Source: Candidatus Methanomethylophilaceae archaeon
Lineage (GTDB): Archaea > Thermoplasmatota > Thermoplasmata > Methanomassiliicoccales > Methanomethylophilaceae
Reading direction: 5' to 3'
Assembly: GCA_944322255.1 (NCBI GenBank)
Contig: CALUOK010000007.1
Location: 1-64,000, forward strand
Length of the DNA: 64,000 bases
In this document: positions 41,459-50,761 of the stretch, one piece after another
Position numbering within the stretch: position 1 is the stretch's first letter
Layout: each line of letters starts with the position of its first letter
The notes under the pieces: model-generated
Databases searched by the model: none
What the model saw: the letters and a program-made list of their open reading frames with translations, nothing else
What the model was told of the DNA's origin: nothing
Made by a program: the position numbers and the translations under genes

Positions 41459-43150
41459 TCACTTCTTGACCTTGTGACGGACCTTCACGGCGATGCCGCG
41501 CCTGAGGTCGGTCATCTCGCGACCGCACATCTCGGCCACGCCGACCCCGCGGACCTCCCCGTCGCAGACGATGACGGCCTCGTCCCCGATGCGTATGCGG
41601 GGGTCGGCCTTCTGGACACCGACTGCGAACAGGTTGCCCTTGAGCTCGAAGTCCATGATCTCCACCGTGGCGTAACCCGCCGCCGCGAGGATCTCCGCAC
41701 CCTCCAGAGTGAGGGAGACCATGCCCCTCTCCGGGGTCATCATCCCGATCTGGGTCTTCCTCTTCCTGTCCTCGGGGTCCTCCCTTATGAACTTCCAGTA
41801 GGGGAACTTCCCGATGGCGTAGGTGTTCTCGTCCATGAGCAGGTCGGCGATCTCGCGGCCGAACTGGAACTCCAGCAGTCCGCGCGCCAGGTTGTTCCTG
41901 TCGACGAGGTAGTCCACGGTCTCCATGCCCTTGGCGGCCACCCTGAGGGCCTTGTCCAGGTTCTCCAGTGACTTGGGGGACGTGGGGTCGCCCACGACGG
42001 TGCACTCCATGTCGGCCAGCCCCTCCACCAGCTCGTAGTCCTCCCCCAGGTGGCAGATGACCTTGTCGTACCCCTGCGCGATCAGGTCGCCCACCATCTG
42101 GCGGATCATGGCCCTCTCCTCGCACTTCCACTCCCCGGTGACCGGGATGTCATATGAGTTGGCGGGGTAGCACGCGTCCAGCTCCCTGGGCACCATGCCC
42201 AGCGGGGACGTGACGATGACCTCGTGCACCAGCGTGTCGTGCTGGGCCGTGTGGATGGCGGATGCGAAGGCCCTGTGGGTCTTGGAGATGTGGTAGGGCT
42301 TCTTGGCCGAGCAGGGCAGCAGGAGCAGGATTCTCTTGTGCTCGGGCTTGCGGTAGTCCCTCATGCGGTCCCTGTACCTCTTGAGGTCCGGGCGCCTGAG
42401 GGCCTGGGTCGAGTTGCAGCTGAACCTGCATCCCACGGTGGAGCAGGTCTCCTCGGCGTAGGCGTACGCGTTCTGGTCGTACAGCCTGAGGAGGGCCACG
42501 TTGGACGGGGATGAGAACGAGCGCTGGTCGGCCAGCTCCCTGAGCCTGTCCGCCCTCACGAACATGCGGACTTTCTCGAGCTCGGCCTCCATGTTCCCGA
42601 TGTTGGCACCGACGACGTCGCCCTCGGCCATGTACACCTCGGCCTCGGGCATCAGCATGACGTGCTCCAGCCCGGCGGCCCTGGGCAGGGAGTCGTCGAA
42701 CACGTCGACACCCATGTACGCCAGCAGCGCCACGATGGAGGGCTCCCCGATGCCGTGCATGCACAGCAGCCTGCCGAACCCGCAGGCCTCCCTGAGCCTC
42801 ACGACGGTGTCCACGATGCGGCGGGGGTCCTTCCTGAGCTCGTACGCGTTGGGGACGACCACGACCTCGGCGGATTCGTCCACGACCAGGTCCTCCGGTA
42901 CCGGGAGCCTGACGACCTGCACGCCGCCGACGACGACGGGATCCGACGCCATGCCGGAGGACGCGGTGGTCAGGAGACCGGACTCCAGGGGCACCTCGGT
43001 CCCGAAGAAGTCCATGACCCTCCCGCCGTCCGTGACGCGCACGGAGACGGGTCCGTCGGTTCCGATCATGAAGGGGGTGGTCACTGAGACCTCCCCGCGG
43101 CTGTATTCGCAGACCCTTCCCCTCTGGGACCTGGCGACGATGTCCAACAT
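41459..43150 (-). CDS. arcS: Archaeosine synthase ArcS (TgtA2)
   Basis: 563 residues from ATG 43150 (a GTG lies four codons upstream). TGT-like N-terminal half without the catalytic residues of a transglycosylase, then the ArcS core with PCSAKKPY and SPLGMVPRELD, and a C-terminal PUA domain (about 480-563). Adds lysine to preQ0 in tRNA position 15, on the way to archaeosine. The preQ0 genes queDCE lie at 59.5-61.3 kb. Confidence 0.92.
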   Translation of the reverse strand: MLDIVARSQRGRVCEYSRGEVSVTTPFMIGTDGPVSVRVTDGGRVMDFFGTEVPLESGLLTTASSGMASDPVVVGGVQVVRLPVPEDLVVDESAEVVVVPNAYELRKDPRRIVDTVVRLREACGFGRLLCMHGIGEPSIVALLAYMGVDVFDDSLPRAAGLEHVMLMPEAEVYMAEGDVVGANIGNMEAELEKVRMFVRADRLRELADQRSFSSPSNVALLRLYDQNAYAYAEETCSTVGCRFSCNSTQALRRPDLKRYRDRMRDYRKPEHKRILLLLPCSAKKPYHISKTHRAFASAIHTAQHDTLVHEVIVTSPLGMVPRELDACYPANSYDIPVTGEWKCEERAMIRQMVGDLIAQGYDKVICHLGEDYELVEGLADMECTVVGDPTSPKSLENLDKALRVAAKGMETVDYLVDRNNLARGLLEFQFGREIADLLMDENTYAIGKFPYWKFIREDPEDRKRKTQIGMMTPERGMVSLTLEGAEILAAAGYATVEIMDFELKGNLFAVGVQKADPRIRIGDEAVIVCDGEVRGVGVAEMCGREMTDLRRGIAVKVRHKVKK

Positions 43151-43274
43151 GAGCCCCTCCACCTACCGCGCAGTGATAAGGATTGCGATTCACGCACGCG
43201 TGCGCATCCCGCACGGGCGTCGCACGCGCGTCCTACCGAGAAACCTTATTACCGCCCATCTGGATAACCCGAGC

Positions 43275-44210
43275 ATGGACCTATACGACAAGGACGTTGT
43301 ATCCATCAGAGACCTCACGAAGGACCAGATCGAGGGCATCCTGGACCTTTCAGAGAAGATGGTGCCTTACGCCATGGGCGAGAAGACCAAGCGCGCCCTG
43401 GACGGGAAGATTCTCGGCAACCTCTTCTTCGAGCCCTCCACACGCACCAAGCTCTCCTTCGAGAGCGCCGCATACAGGCTTGGATGCGACGTCATCGACG
43501 TGTCGGAGATGTCCATGACATCCATCTCCAAGGGCGAGACCCTGGCCGACACCATCAGGATGGTGGACGCCTACTGCGACCTCATAGTCCTGAGGCACCC
43601 CTACGAGGGCGCCGCCAGGCTCGCTGCCAACTGCTCCATCAACCCCGTCATCAACGCCGGGGACGGAGCCGGATCCCACCCGACCCAGACGCTGCTGGAC
43701 CTCTTCACCATGAGGGAGGCCAAGGGCACCCTCGAGGGCCTCAACATCGTCCTGGTCGGCGACCTGAAGTACGGAAGGACCGTCCATTCCCTGGCGGACG
43801 CCCTCACCATGTTCGGCGCGAAGCTCACGCTGGTCGCCCCCGAGAGCCTCCAGATGCCCGGCGACATCGTCGCGCACCTCGAGGAGAAGGGCTGCCACCC
43901 CACCAAGACCGCCGACCTGAACGACGTCATCGACCAGGCCGACGTGCTCTACGTCACGAGGATCCAGAAGGAGAGGTTCCCGGACCCGACCGAGTACAAC
44001 AAGGTCGCCGGGACGTACAGGATCGACAACGCCATCCTCAGGGAGGCTAAGAGCGACCTCATCGTCATGCACCCCCTTCCCAGGGTGGACGAGATCGCCC
44101 AGGAGGTGGACAGCACCCCGCACGCCAGGTACTTCAGGCAGGCGTTCAACGGAGTGCCGGTAAGGATGGCCCTTCTCTGCGCCATCCTCGGAGGTGATAT
44201 CGATGCCTGA
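43275..44210 (+). CDS. pyrB: Aspartate carbamoyltransferase, catalytic subunit
   Basis: 311 residues. Carbamoyl-phosphate loop EPSTRTKLSFE, then HPTQTLLDL, VGDLKYGRTVHSL and HPLPRVDEI. Makes N-carbamoyl-aspartate for pyrimidines. The regulatory chain gene overlaps its end by 8 nt, as expected for the dodecameric enzyme. Promoter-like CCTTATTACC about 30 nt upstream. Confidence 0.97.
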   Translation: MDLYDKDVVSIRDLTKDQIEGILDLSEKMVPYAMGEKTKRALDGKILGNLFFEPSTRTKLSFESAAYRLGCDVIDVSEMSMTSISKGETLADTIRMVDAYCDLIVLRHPYEGAARLAANCSINPVINAGDGAGSHPTQTLLDLFTMREAKGTLEGLNIVLVGDLKYGRTVHSLADALTMFGAKLTLVAPESLQMPGDIVAHLEEKGCHPTKTADLNDVIDQADVLYVTRIQKERFPDPTEYNKVAGTYRIDNAILREAKSDLIVMHPLPRVDEIAQEVDSTPHARYFRQAFNGVPVRMALLCAILGGDIDA

Positions 44211-44679
44211 GGGAATCATCAAGGAGGTCAAGCTGGCCCCCATCAGGAACGGGACCGTCATCGACCACATCACATGCGGACAGGCGCTGAACGTCATGAA
44301 GATCCTGGGAGTCAACGAGAACAACATCGACTCCGCCATCAGCATCGGGATGCACGTCATATCCGCCAAGACCACCGAGTGGAAGGACATCATCAAGATC
44401 GAGGACAGAGAGCTGGACGCCAAGACCGTGGACAAGATCGCCCTCATCGCGCCCGACGCGACGATCTCGATCATCCGCGACTTCTACGTCGCCGAGAAGT
44501 ACCAGGTCAGGCTGGAGGACCACGTCGTCGGACTCGCCAGGTGCAGCAACCCCAACTGCATCACCAACCGCGGCGAACCCGTCAGCCCAGAGTTCAACGT
44601 CATCAGCAGGCATCCCCCGCAGCTCAGGTGCTGCTACTGCGACAGGATCCTGATGAACATCTCCGACAACCTGCTGTGA
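44203..44679 (+). CDS. pyrI: Aspartate carbamoyltransferase, regulatory subunit
   Basis: 158 residues. N-terminal nucleotide-binding domain (GTVIDHITCGQAL) and C-terminal zinc domain with CSNPNC and CCYC, the four Cys that hold the contact to PyrB. Gives allosteric control by CTP and ATP in known enzymes. Confidence 0.97.
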   Translation: MPEGIIKEVKLAPIRNGTVIDHITCGQALNVMKILGVNENNIDSAISIGMHVISAKTTEWKDIIKIEDRELDAKTVDKIALIAPDATISIIRDFYVAEKYQVRLEDHVVGLARCSNPNCITNRGEPVSPEFNVISRHPPQLRCCYCDRILMNISDNLL

Positions 44680-44683
44680 TCCG

Positions 44684-45205
44684 ATGAGGATCCTGCTAGT
44701 GGCGGGCATGCCCGGCGCCGGGAAGGAGGAGCTGCTGGGCGTGGCCCGTTCGATGGGCATCCCGTTCCTCAGGATGGGCGACATCGTGAGGGAGTTTCAC
44801 GCGACGTCGGGCACCGACCTGTCGGTGGGCGCCTTCGCCAACTCCCAGCGCGAGGAGCTGGGCAAGGACATCTGGGCCAGACGCGCCCTGGACCGCATGC
44901 ACGGGGACATCTTCCTTGTGGACGGCTGCAGGAGCATGGACGAGGTCCGCTCGTACCGCAGCCTCAGCGACGACGTCCTCATCGTCGGCGTGTACGCCCC
45001 TCCGGCGGCCCGCTACGAGCGCCTGGTCAGGAGGGGACGCGACGACGCGCCCCGCGACATCGGCGAGTTCGAGGCCCGCGACTCAAGGGAGATAGGCTGG
45101 GGGCTCTCCGACGTCCTCGCCCTGGCCGACGTCATGATCCTCAACGACGCGGACCTGGAATCCTTCAGGATCCGGGCGGCGGAGGCCCTGGAGGCGATGC
45201 TGTGA
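44684..45205 (+). CDS. UPF0200-type P-loop nucleoside kinase-like protein
   Basis: 173 residues. P-loop GMPGAGKEE at 8-16, then MGDIVRE and a VDGCRSMDEV strand, the pattern of the archaeal UPF0200 family related to dephospho-CoA and nucleotide kinases. Substrate not established. Same strand as pyrBI and overlapping the next small gene by 4 nt. Confidence 0.8.
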   Translation: MRILLVAGMPGAGKEELLGVARSMGIPFLRMGDIVREFHATSGTDLSVGAFANSQREELGKDIWARRALDRMHGDIFLVDGCRSMDEVRSYRSLSDDVLIVGVYAPPAARYERLVRRGRDDAPRDIGEFEARDSREIGWGLSDVLALADVMILNDADLESFRIRAAEALEAML

Positions 45206-45465
45206 GGTTCACCACCGCGCGCCTCTGCGGGGGCAAGGCCCTCATGGCGGTGTCCACGGACGAGATGAACATCGACATGGAGAGGGCGGCCGAGAAGTTC
45301 CGCTCCGAGGGCTGCGAGATCACGCAGCAGGACGAGATGATGATTGTCTTCCAGTGGAACGGCATGGAGACCACCCTGTACAGGCAGGGGAAGGTCATGT
45401 TCTTCCCGCTGGAGGACAAGCACCTCTGCATCAAGTACGCCACCGAGATGCTGGAGTCGCTCTGA
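45202..45465 (+). CDS. Small conserved-looking archaeal protein, unknown
   Basis: 87 residues, GTG start overlapping the UPF0200 stop (GTGA). Alternating alpha/beta pattern: a strand-rich start, a helix about 25-40, two strands (MMIVFQW, ETTLYRQGKVMFF) and a C-terminal helix. No motif. Translational coupling to the kinase-like protein suggests a partner role. Confidence 0.6.
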   Translation: MRFTTARLCGGKALMAVSTDEMNIDMERAAEKFRSEGCEITQQDEMMIVFQWNGMETTLYRQGKVMFFPLEDKHLCIKYATEMLESL

Positions 45466-45511
45466 TTTAGCGCGACCAAAACCTTTTCTCTTTTTCCTCC
45501 CTTCGGGGGGC

Positions 45512-46237
45512 ATGGAGTTCTCCTACCTCATGGTGGCGGCTGTCGTGCTGTCCGCCGCGCTGTCGATAGAGGCCTACAAGCTCCAGTGCCTCACCAGGGG
45601 CGGAGCCGTGGCGTCTTTCGCAGTGGGAGCGTTCGTGGGGGTGTTCGCCTCCATCAACGCGTTCTTCCTCCTGACGATCTTCACCATCGCGGGATTCGTG
45701 GCCACCCTCAAGGACTTCGACAAGAAGACCGAGGAGGGGCTGCAGGAGGGGAAGAAGGGGGAGCGCACCTGGAAGAACGTCCTAGGTGTAGGTCTGCCTC
45801 CCTGCCTGGCCGTGGCCCTGGAGGCCTTGGGGCTCCTGGACCCGACCACGTTCGCGGTCATGTTCGTATCCACGATAACGGTGGCCGGAGCCGACACCAT
45901 CGCCAGCGAGATAGGCGTCCGCGACAAGAAGGTGTACATGATCACCAACTTCCAGAGGGTGGAGCCCGGGATAAACGGCGGGGTGTCCGTCCTCGGAACC
46001 ACGATCTCCACCGTGGCCGCCCTGCTGATAGCCGTCCTGGGCTGGTTCGTCTTAACGGAGTCCCTGGGCTGGATGCTGCTGGTCCCGTTCGCCATGGGAG
46101 TCCTCGGGAACATACTGGACAGCGTCTTCGGAGCCGTGCTGGAGAACCCCGGTTACATCTCCAAGTACACCAACAACTGCTCCACCGCCCTGATCGGGGC
46201 ATTCATCGGCGTCGCGATATGTCTCCTCCTCGTCTGA
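45512..46237 (+). CDS. DUF92 family membrane protein
   Basis: 241 residues with six to seven membrane helices. GADTIASEIG, then VEPGINGGVSVLGT, and GNILDSVFGAVLE are the DUF92 (TIGR00297) signature. Similarity to lipid-modifying CDP-alcohol or polyprenyl kinases has been suggested; the role here is unknown. Ends about 20 nt before the TATA box of the 5S gene. Confidence 0.88.
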   Translation: MEFSYLMVAAVVLSAALSIEAYKLQCLTRGGAVASFAVGAFVGVFASINAFFLLTIFTIAGFVATLKDFDKKTEEGLQEGKKGERTWKNVLGVGLPPCLAVALEALGLLDPTTFAVMFVSTITVAGADTIASEIGVRDKKVYMITNFQRVEPGINGGVSVLGTTISTVAALLIAVLGWFVLTESLGWMLLVPFAMGVLGNILDSVFGAVLENPGYISKYTNNCSTALIGAFIGVAICLLLV

Positions 46238-46255
46238 TTCCGAGGTAATAGAAAG

Positions 46256-46265
46256 TTTTATATAG
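46256..46265 (+). promoter_or_regulatory. TATA box of 5S rRNA
   Basis: TTTTATATAG, with its centre about 26 nt upstream of the inferred 5' end at 46287, the standard archaeal spacing. Confidence 0.75.
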
Positions 46266-46286
46266 TATTCAGCTATCCCATGTTTC

Positions 46287-46410
46287 GGTATGACGGCCAT
46301 AGCGGCGGGGTCACACCCGGTCCCATTCCGAACCCGGAAGTAAAGTCCGCCCGCGTATCTGTCTGTACTGTATTGCGCAAGCGTACGGGAACTCAGACAC
46401 GCTGTCAACC
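46287..46410 (+). rRNA. 5S ribosomal RNA, solitary
   Basis: About 124 nt. Conserved core GGCGGGGTCACACCCGGTCC then ATTCCGAACCCGGAAGTAAAG; terminal helix GACGGC near the 5' end pairs with GCTGTC at the 3' end, extended by GGT/ACC. Followed by a T-rich stretch (ACTTTTCCTCTCC). No 16S or 23S gene is next to it. End positions are accurate to a few bases. Confidence 0.92.
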
Positions 46411-46625
46411 ACTTTTCCTCTCCTATCTCGTGGCCGAGAGGCTTTCCATCGTTTCTTACGACTGCGATTACGCTTCCGTTCTAAGGTTGACAGATAATCT
46501 GGCGTAGCTGGTCGCCTCAAATCCACCTGAACGGATTTTGCCTTCATGGAAAGACCTACCAAAAAACCCCGCACAGACGCATCATACGGACCTTTCGGAC
46601 AACGCTGGCTCGGAAGGTGACGTTT
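46411..46625. other. 215-bp gap between 5S rRNA and the AAA-ATPase gene
   Basis: No gene that I can support. It contains short inverted repeats (CTCTC/GAGAG near 46420-46445; ATCC/GGAT near 46520-46535) and lower GC than the flanks. May contain the promoter of the following accessory gene. Confidence 0.4.
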
Positions 46626-48302
46626 ATGACTTCGAACGTCGTATCGGAAGACATGAGGCAGGCGAGCACCAGCGGACTCACGTTCAAGGACATGCGTATA
46701 CGCGACAAGCTCTACATCGACAAGACCCTGCTCATCAAGGACATTCTGGATCAGGATGATTCGGGAGTGTTCCTGTACACGCGCCCGCGCAGATTCGGGA
46801 AATCCACGAACATAACGATGCTCGACGCGTTCTTCAATCTCAGGTACGAGGGGAACACCTGGTTCGACGGCCTCGCGATATCCGAGTTTTCGAATTACGA
46901 CAGGTACAGGAACAGGTTCCCGGTCATCAGAATCAATCTGAAGGACACTGTACCCTTGGAATCAGAAGATGGCTACAGATCATTCCTTGAGGGATTCGTA
47001 GAGACGATGAGGGAGACCTTGAAGGATTTCAGCTACCTCCTACAATCGGACAAAGCGGGTGCGTTCGACAAGGCAGACATGATGGCGGTCTTGAACAGAA
47101 CCGCCGATGATCGTCTGCTCTCGAAGATCATGAAGATCCTTTGCCGTATGCTCCATGACCATCACGGAACCAACGCAATCATCCTCATCGACGAATACGA
47201 CCGTGCCATCACGGACACGTTCGGAACGGAATCCCAGGGAAGGATCCTGAAGTTCCTCGCGGATTTCATGTCAGCCACCCTCAAGGACAACGATTGTCTG
47301 CAGATGGCCTACATTACAGGGATCATGCAGGTCGCCAGATCGGGGATGTTCTCGGGAGTCAACAACCTCTATGTGAACAACGTCCTTTCCACCAGATCGG
47401 ACGAGAGGTTCGGTTTCACCGAGGCGGAGGTGATGTCCGTTCTGGAGGAATGCGAACGTCCCGACAAGATGGATGAGGTGCGGGAATGGTATGACGGATA
47501 CCACTTCGGCAACGTCGACGTCTACAATCCATTCTCCCTTATGACGTACGTTCAGAGCGATTTCATACCCGACGGATACTGGAGCAGGTCCGGCAACGAC
47601 AAGCCGATCAGATGGATGCTGGAGAGGTCCGACCAGGAATCCGTCGATGCGGTGGCGGAAATGATCAGCGGGAATCTGGCGGTATCGGACATCCACATGG
47701 ACATGACCTACGACGACATGCGCGGAGCGCGCCTTCAGGACCTGTTCTCCCTCATGGTCATGACAGGATACCTCAGGATAGCTCCAAGGGATGACGGACT
47801 GTACGACATCTCAGTCCCCAACAAGGAGGTCATGAGGATGGTCGACTGCGTTCTGAAGGACGTGTTCCCCGTCAGCGACCGCCTCTTCAGAGAGTTCGCC
47901 ATAGCCACTGGAGATGGTGACTGCGAGACCATGGAGGGACTGCTCACCACCCTCCTGGACGGCAGCAGCTACTTCGACCTGAAGGACGAGTCCGACTACA
48001 AGCTCGCCGTGTTCCTGGCCCTCCACGGCATCATCTGGAGATACGAGGTCGAGTGCGAAAGACGGAAGGGCAACGGACGCCTCGACATGATCCTGACGCC
48101 GAAGGACGATTGCATGAAGCCCATAATCATGGAGCTGAAGGTGGCCGGTACGGAGGGGTCGCTCGACGACGAGGCGAGGGAGGGCATCCGCCAGATCCAC
48201 AAGAGACGCTACTACCACGGCATGCATGGGGAGGTCGTCCTGTACGGGATTGCGTTCTGGGGAGTCGTGCCAAGGGTGGTCTCCGAGAGGATAGTCCTGT
48301 GA
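46626..48302 (+). CDS. AAA-ATPase-like protein with C-terminal PD-(D/E)XK nuclease-like domain
   Basis: 558 residues from ATG 46626 (GTG 46617 possible). N-terminal ATPase: YIDKTLLIKDIL, Walker A RPRRFGKST, Walker B IILIDEYDRAI. C-terminal PDDEXK_9-like region: YEVECERRKGNGRLDMIL then IIMELKV, which supplies the E, D and ExK positions. The family is often present in many copies in anaerobic gut organisms; function is not settled, defence or mobile-element association has been proposed. Lower GC than neighbours and placement behind 5S suggest acquisition. Confidence 0.87.
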   Translation: MTSNVVSEDMRQASTSGLTFKDMRIRDKLYIDKTLLIKDILDQDDSGVFLYTRPRRFGKSTNITMLDAFFNLRYEGNTWFDGLAISEFSNYDRYRNRFPVIRINLKDTVPLESEDGYRSFLEGFVETMRETLKDFSYLLQSDKAGAFDKADMMAVLNRTADDRLLSKIMKILCRMLHDHHGTNAIILIDEYDRAITDTFGTESQGRILKFLADFMSATLKDNDCLQMAYITGIMQVARSGMFSGVNNLYVNNVLSTRSDERFGFTEAEVMSVLEECERPDKMDEVREWYDGYHFGNVDVYNPFSLMTYVQSDFIPDGYWSRSGNDKPIRWMLERSDQESVDAVAEMISGNLAVSDIHMDMTYDDMRGARLQDLFSLMVMTGYLRIAPRDDGLYDISVPNKEVMRMVDCVLKDVFPVSDRLFREFAIATGDGDCETMEGLLTTLLDGSSYFDLKDESDYKLAVFLALHGIIWRYEVECERRKGNGRLDMILTPKDDCMKPIIMELKVAGTEGSLDDEAREGIRQIHKRRYYHGMHGEVVLYGIAFWGVVPRVVSERIVL

Positions 48303-48320
48303 TGGTGTGAGAAGGGGTGT

Positions 48321-48345
48321 GGCCCCCGAAGGGGCCTTAATAGGT
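48321..48345. terminator. Hairpin between convergent AAA-ATPase and por operon
   Basis: GGCCCC (48321-48326) pairs with GGGGCC (48331-48336) around CGAA. T-rich sequence follows on the plus strand; it can serve both convergent transcripts. Confidence 0.6.
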
Positions 48346-48368
48346 TTCTGGAGGTATTCTCGGAGCTC

Positions 48369-49322
48369 TCAGAGATCGAGCTCGGTGAGCTTCAGCAGCT
48401 TGTTCCAGCGCCTGTCGACCTCGTCCTGGTAGGCCTCGGCCACGGGCTCCCACCTGTCCTGCAGGAGGTGCTTGAACCTTCCCTGGGCGGAGAGCCACTC
48501 CATGACGGGCTTCTTCTCGACCTTGCCGTCGGCGATCCTGGCGCTCTCGGCGGTCAGGATGTACTTGCCGTTGACGACCTCGTAGAGGGGCCAGACGCAG
48601 GTCTCGACGGCCAGGCGGGCCATGTTGATGGTCTCGTCGGTCGGGAACCTCCATCCCCTGGGGCAGGGCGAGATGGCGTTGATGAAGCTGGGTCCGTCCG
48701 CGGCGAATCCCTTGGAGGCCTTGGTGACGGTGTCCCTCCAGTTGTGGGGGGAGACCTGGGCCACGTAGGGGATGTTGTGGGCCACAATGACCTCGGTCAT
48801 GTCCTTGGAGAACTCCTTCTTACCGGACTGGACGGAACCCGCCCAGGAGGTGGTGGTGGATGCCCCGAGGGTGGTGGCGGAGGACCTCTGGATACCGGTG
48901 TTCATGTACGCCTCGTTGTTCAGGCAGACGTACATCATCTTGTGTCCCCTCTCCATGGCTCCGGACAGGGCCTGGAGACCGATGTCGTAGGTGGCTCCGT
49001 CTCCGGCGAAGTTGACGAACTTGATGTCGCCCTTGATCTTGCCCTTCTTCTTCAGGGCGGTGTACGCGGTCTCGAGACCGGCGCAGGTGGCCGCTCCGTT
49101 GCCGAAGGCGGTGTGGATGTACGGGGTGTTCCAGGACGTGTAGGGGAACACGGTCGTGGAGACCTCGAAGCATCCCGTGGACAGGGACACCGCGACGGGG
49201 TCCTCGGTTCCCATCAGGATCTGCTTGGCGATGATGGACTCGGCGCATCCGGCGCAGAGCCTGTGTCCGCTGGCGAGCCTGACGGGCAGCTTGTTCAGTT
49301 CCTTGAGAGACAGTGATGTCAT
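48369..49322 (-). CDS. porB: Pyruvate:ferredoxin oxidoreductase, beta subunit
   Basis: 317 residues from ATG 49322. Thiamine-diphosphate site GDGATYDIGLQAL with NNEAYMNTG, and cluster Cys in GHRLCAGCAES. Last gene of porGDAB. Interconverts pyruvate + CoA and acetyl-CoA + CO2 with ferredoxin; in methanogens mainly the reductive direction. Overlaps porA by 4 nt. Confidence 0.95.
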   Translation of the reverse strand: MTSLSLKELNKLPVRLASGHRLCAGCAESIIAKQILMGTEDPVAVSLSTGCFEVSTTVFPYTSWNTPYIHTAFGNGAATCAGLETAYTALKKKGKIKGDIKFVNFAGDGATYDIGLQALSGAMERGHKMMYVCLNNEAYMNTGIQRSSATTLGASTTTSWAGSVQSGKKEFSKDMTEVIVAHNIPYVAQVSPHNWRDTVTKASKGFAADGPSFINAISPCPRGWRFPTDETINMARLAVETCVWPLYEVVNGKYILTAESARIADGKVEKKPVMEWLSAQGRFKHLLQDRWEPVAEAYQDEVDRRWNKLLKLTELDL

Positions 49323-50482
49323 GCCTTCACCCCCAGATAGGTGATCTTGGCGGCCTTCCCTTCGGCGACCTCCTCCATGATCTTCTTGAACCCGGAGACG
49401 GTGGCGTCCGCCCCTCCGAGTCCGTAGATGACGTTGTACATCCTGGGCAGGGACTCCAGCTCCGCGGCCGCGGTGACGACCTCGGGGAACATGGGTCCGT
49501 AGGCTCCGATGCTCAGGTGCTTGTCGAACACGACGACGCCCTTCTTGCCCTTGAGGATCTTGGCGAGGGCCGCCTCCGGCCAGGGCCTGTAGACGTGCGG
49601 CATGGCGCATCCGACCTTGATGCCCTCGGCGCGCAGCTGGTCCACGGTCTCCTTCATGGTCCCGAAGGAGGAACCGAGGATGACCGCGACGTACTCGGCG
49701 TCGTCGCACATGTACTCGTCGACCAGGTGGTACTCCCTTCCGGTCATGTCGGCGAACTCCTTGAAGACCTCCTCCGCGACCTCCAGGGCCCTGTCCATGG
49801 CCAGCACGGACTGGTACTTGTGGGGGTAGTAGAAGTCGGGTCCGTCCATGTTTCCGTGGGAGACCGGGTGCTTCACGTCCAGGAGGGGGTACAGGGGCTC
49901 GAACTCGCCGACGAAGTGCTTGACGTCGGCGGTGTCGACCATGGTCATCCTCTCGATGGCGTGTGTCAGGATGAAACCGTCCAGGTTGACCATGCAGGGC
50001 AGCTGGACGTCGTGGTGCTCCGCGATCCTCGGGGCGATGATGGAGTTGTCGTAGGCGCCCTGGACGTTCTCGGAGAACAGCTGGATCCATCCGCAGTCGC
50101 GGGCGGACATGGCGTCGCCGTGGTCGTTGTTGATGTTGATGGGTCCGCTGATGGCCCTGTTGGCGACGGCCATGATCAGGGGCACCCTCATGGATGCGGT
50201 GATCGGCATCATCTCCCACATGTAGGCCAGTCCCTGGGAGGCGGTGGCGGTGAACGTCCTGGCTCCGGCGGAGCAGGATGACGTGCACAGGGTGAGCGCG
50301 GAGTGCTCGGACTCGACGCAGACGAACTCTGTGGTCACCTCCCCGTTGGCCACGTACTCGGCGAACTTCTCGACGATGATGGTCTGGGGCGTGATGGGGT
50401 ACGCGGCGCACACGTCGGGGTCGATCTGCCTCCACGCCAGTGCGACGGCGTTGTCTCCGTTGATTGCGATGTCGTGTGTCAT
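49319..50482 (-). CDS. porA: Pyruvate:ferredoxin oxidoreductase, alpha subunit
   Basis: 387 residues from ATG 50482. AYPITPQTIIVEKFAEYV at the start, SEHSAL and ASQGLAYMWEM are characteristic of the PorA family; HDVQLPCMVNLDGF and VLGSSFGTMKE-type segments follow. Forms the catalytic core with PorB. Two nt after porD. Confidence 0.95.
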   Translation of the reverse strand: MTHDIAINGDNAVALAWRQIDPDVCAAYPITPQTIIVEKFAEYVANGEVTTEFVCVESEHSALTLCTSSCSAGARTFTATASQGLAYMWEMMPITASMRVPLIMAVANRAISGPININNDHGDAMSARDCGWIQLFSENVQGAYDNSIIAPRIAEHHDVQLPCMVNLDGFILTHAIERMTMVDTADVKHFVGEFEPLYPLLDVKHPVSHGNMDGPDFYYPHKYQSVLAMDRALEVAEEVFKEFADMTGREYHLVDEYMCDDAEYVAVILGSSFGTMKETVDQLRAEGIKVGCAMPHVYRPWPEAALAKILKGKKGVVVFDKHLSIGAYGPMFPEVVTAAAELESLPRMYNVIYGLGGADATVSGFKKIMEEVAEGKAAKITYLGVKA

Positions 50483-50484
50483 CC

Positions 50485-50760
50485 TCACTCCTCCTTCATT
50501 GTGATGGCCTTCTTGGGGCAGACCTTCGCGCAGATCCCGCAGCCCTTGCAGTGGCTCATCTTGATGCCGGACATCTTGTCGTCCCTGAAGACGATGCTGT
50601 TGTCGGGACAGTAGATCCAGCATGTGTAGCAGTCGATGCACTTGTCCTGGTCGACGACGGGGACGTAGCTCCTCCAGTCGCCGGTCATGACCATCTCGGA
50701 GGAACCGGGCTTGACGATGCGCCCTCCGACGACCAGGTCCTTGATGTTTGCCAATGCCAT
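50485..50760 (-). CDS. porD: Pyruvate:ferredoxin oxidoreductase, delta (ferredoxin) subunit
   Basis: 91 residues with two 4Fe-4S motifs, CIDCYTCWIYCP and CKGCGICAKVCP. Carries electrons between the catalytic subunits and ferredoxin. Confidence 0.95.
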   Translation of the reverse strand: MALANIKDLVVGGRIVKPGSSEMVMTGDWRSYVPVVDQDKCIDCYTCWIYCPDNSIVFRDDKMSGIKMSHCKGCGICAKVCPKKAITMKEE

Positions 50761-50761
50761 C

